Shown here: positions 63,410-64,000 of the stretch, in pieces | How positions within the stretch are numbered: position 1 is the stretch's first letter | Layout: each line of letters begins with the position of its first letter | NCBI RefSeq assembly: GCF_002954725.1 | Contig: NZ_MSCQ01000002.1 | Span: 248,106 to 312,105, forward strand | Reading direction: 5' to 3' | Length of the DNA: 64,000 bases | DNA from: Photobacterium phosphoreum | Lineage (GTDB): Bacteria > Pseudomonadota > Gammaproteobacteria > Enterobacterales > Vibrionaceae | Notes under the pieces: model-generated | Told to the model about the DNA's origin: nothing | The model's input: the letters and a program-made list of their open reading frames with translations, nothing else | The model's database searches: none | Position numbers and translations under genes: made by a program

Positions 63410-64000
63410 TTATTTTTGGTTATGATATGTTTTAGCTATAAAGAAAATAGTTAAACTGAATATGGCACCTAACGTATCTGCTAACATGTCTTTTTGGGCA
63501 TCCCAAATATCACCTTGAGAGCCTAGAAACTCAATACCAGCTTCACCGCCTGCACTTGCTGCATACCACCACTCCACGATTTCATAAGCTGCGGCTGTCG
63601 CCATAATGGCAAATAAGCCAAAGAGGGCGGCAATAATTGGTTTGCAATGTCCTTTACGCACTAAAAACTCAGCGACAGGGAAGGCATAGAACCCAATCGA
63701 AAAATGTGCAAAGCGATCAAAATGGTTACGGTTAGAATCGAGAAGATGGTTAACCCAATCAAAAGGTACATTAGCAAAGGTATAATGGGCACCAATATTG
63801 TGTAATACCAACCATACCGCCATTAAGGTGTAGGCGAGATTACTAAATACAAAATAGCGGTAACTGAAAACTAAAAATAAGAACACAATAATCAGAGGAA
63901 TGGCTTCTGCTATCCATACTGCACGGAAAGCAGGATTAAGCCCTAGTGCAATAAAGAAGATAATATAGCAAAATGCTAACCATTTAGGGTATTTGTTTTC
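63410..64000 (-). CDS. DUF2238/YjdF-like membrane protein (runs off right edge)
   Basis: At least 197 codons are visible. The frame stays open through the right edge: upstream of the GTG at 63886 it continues with NKYPKWLAFCYIIFFIALG and NPAFRAVWIAEAIPLIIV, matching the N-terminal helices expected of the family, so the gene begins outside the window. Five or more membrane helices are seen, with the family motifs HNIGAHYTFANVPFDW, RNHFDRFAHFSIGFYAFPVAEF, YEIVEWWYAASAGGEAG and FLGSQGDIWDAQKDMLADTLGA. Function is unknown for DUF2238 proteins. Confidence 0.88.
   Translation of the reverse strand, partial: ENKYPKWLAFCYIIFFIALGLNPAFRAVWIAEAIPLIIVFLFLVFSYRYFVFSNLAYTLMAVWLVLHNIGAHYTFANVPFDWVNHLLDSNRNHFDRFAHFSIGFYAFPVAEFLVRKGHCKPIIAALFGLFAIMATAAAYEIVEWWYAASAGGEAGIEFLGSQGDIWDAQKDMLADTLGAIFSLTIFFIAKTYHNQK

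Overview
This is AT-rich gamma-proteobacterial DNA, most likely Vibrionaceae and probably Photobacterium. The evidence is the KtrA/KtrB pair, a TonB2-type cluster with a TtpC-like gene, a GlyGly-CTERM trypsin, SpeG, YceH/YaeQ/YdcF, a CpxR/CpxA-like sensor pair and a giant LapA-type adhesin. I found no rRNA, tRNA, insertion sequence, phage gene or CRISPR array. Most genes sit in short operons closed by clear hairpin terminators. Genes run off both ends: a ToxR-type regulator on the left and a DUF2238/YjdF-like membrane protein on the right.

Layout. 1-15.9 kb holds housekeeping and accessory genes: a REC-GGDEF protein, yceH, a GIY-YIG protein, yaeQ, ydcF, the KtrAB potassium uptake operon, a VanZ-like protein, an EEP-family lipoprotein, an FMN reductase divergent from a LysR regulator, speG, a GST, an aldehyde dehydrogenase with an RDD protein, and a PhnA-like protein. 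16-26 kb holds a secreted trypsin, then a 0.9-kb AT-rich gap with a perfect FNR-type palindrome and a cluster of DnaA-box-like 9-mers. After it come a chemoreceptor, an extracellular solute-binding protein with 22 perfect ACATCT repeats, a CpxRA-like two-component pair, and a triheme cytochrome c peroxidase behind a perfect FNR box. 26-29.6 kb carries small hypothetical genes and an unusually long RecX-like protein.

29.7-41 kb is a metal-uptake and envelope region. It has a TonB-dependent siderophore receptor with a Fur-like box, then an operon of DUF3450, TtpC, ExbB, ExbD, TonB and a TPR protein, then a putative outer-membrane barrel, an ECF sigma factor and an EptA-type phosphoethanolamine transferase. 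41-47.8 kb is a second metal cassette in two transcription units: PepSY-TM, DUF2271 and DUF4198; then a small secreted protein, an anchored protein, a TroA-type binding protein, ATPase, permease and a second TroA-like protein that lacks the usual histidines. 47.9-53 kb has an MntP/YtaF-like protein, a NUDIX hydrolase, a membrane protein with a degenerate GGDEF domain, YdcH, an alpha/beta hydrolase lipoprotein and galE.

53.3-63.3 kb is a single gene of about 3,339 codons. It encodes a type I-secreted adhesin with an N-terminal retention-like module, about 25 Ig-like repeats in four subtypes arranged in duplicated blocks, a VWA domain and RTX repeats. Its proximity to two GGDEF proteins suggests, but does not prove, c-di-GMP-controlled surface retention. 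The least described parts are the chemoreceptor/binding-protein/two-component module, the FNR/DnaA-box gap, and the PepSY-DUF2271-DUF4198/ABC cassette whose secreted members may expose an N-terminal histidine.
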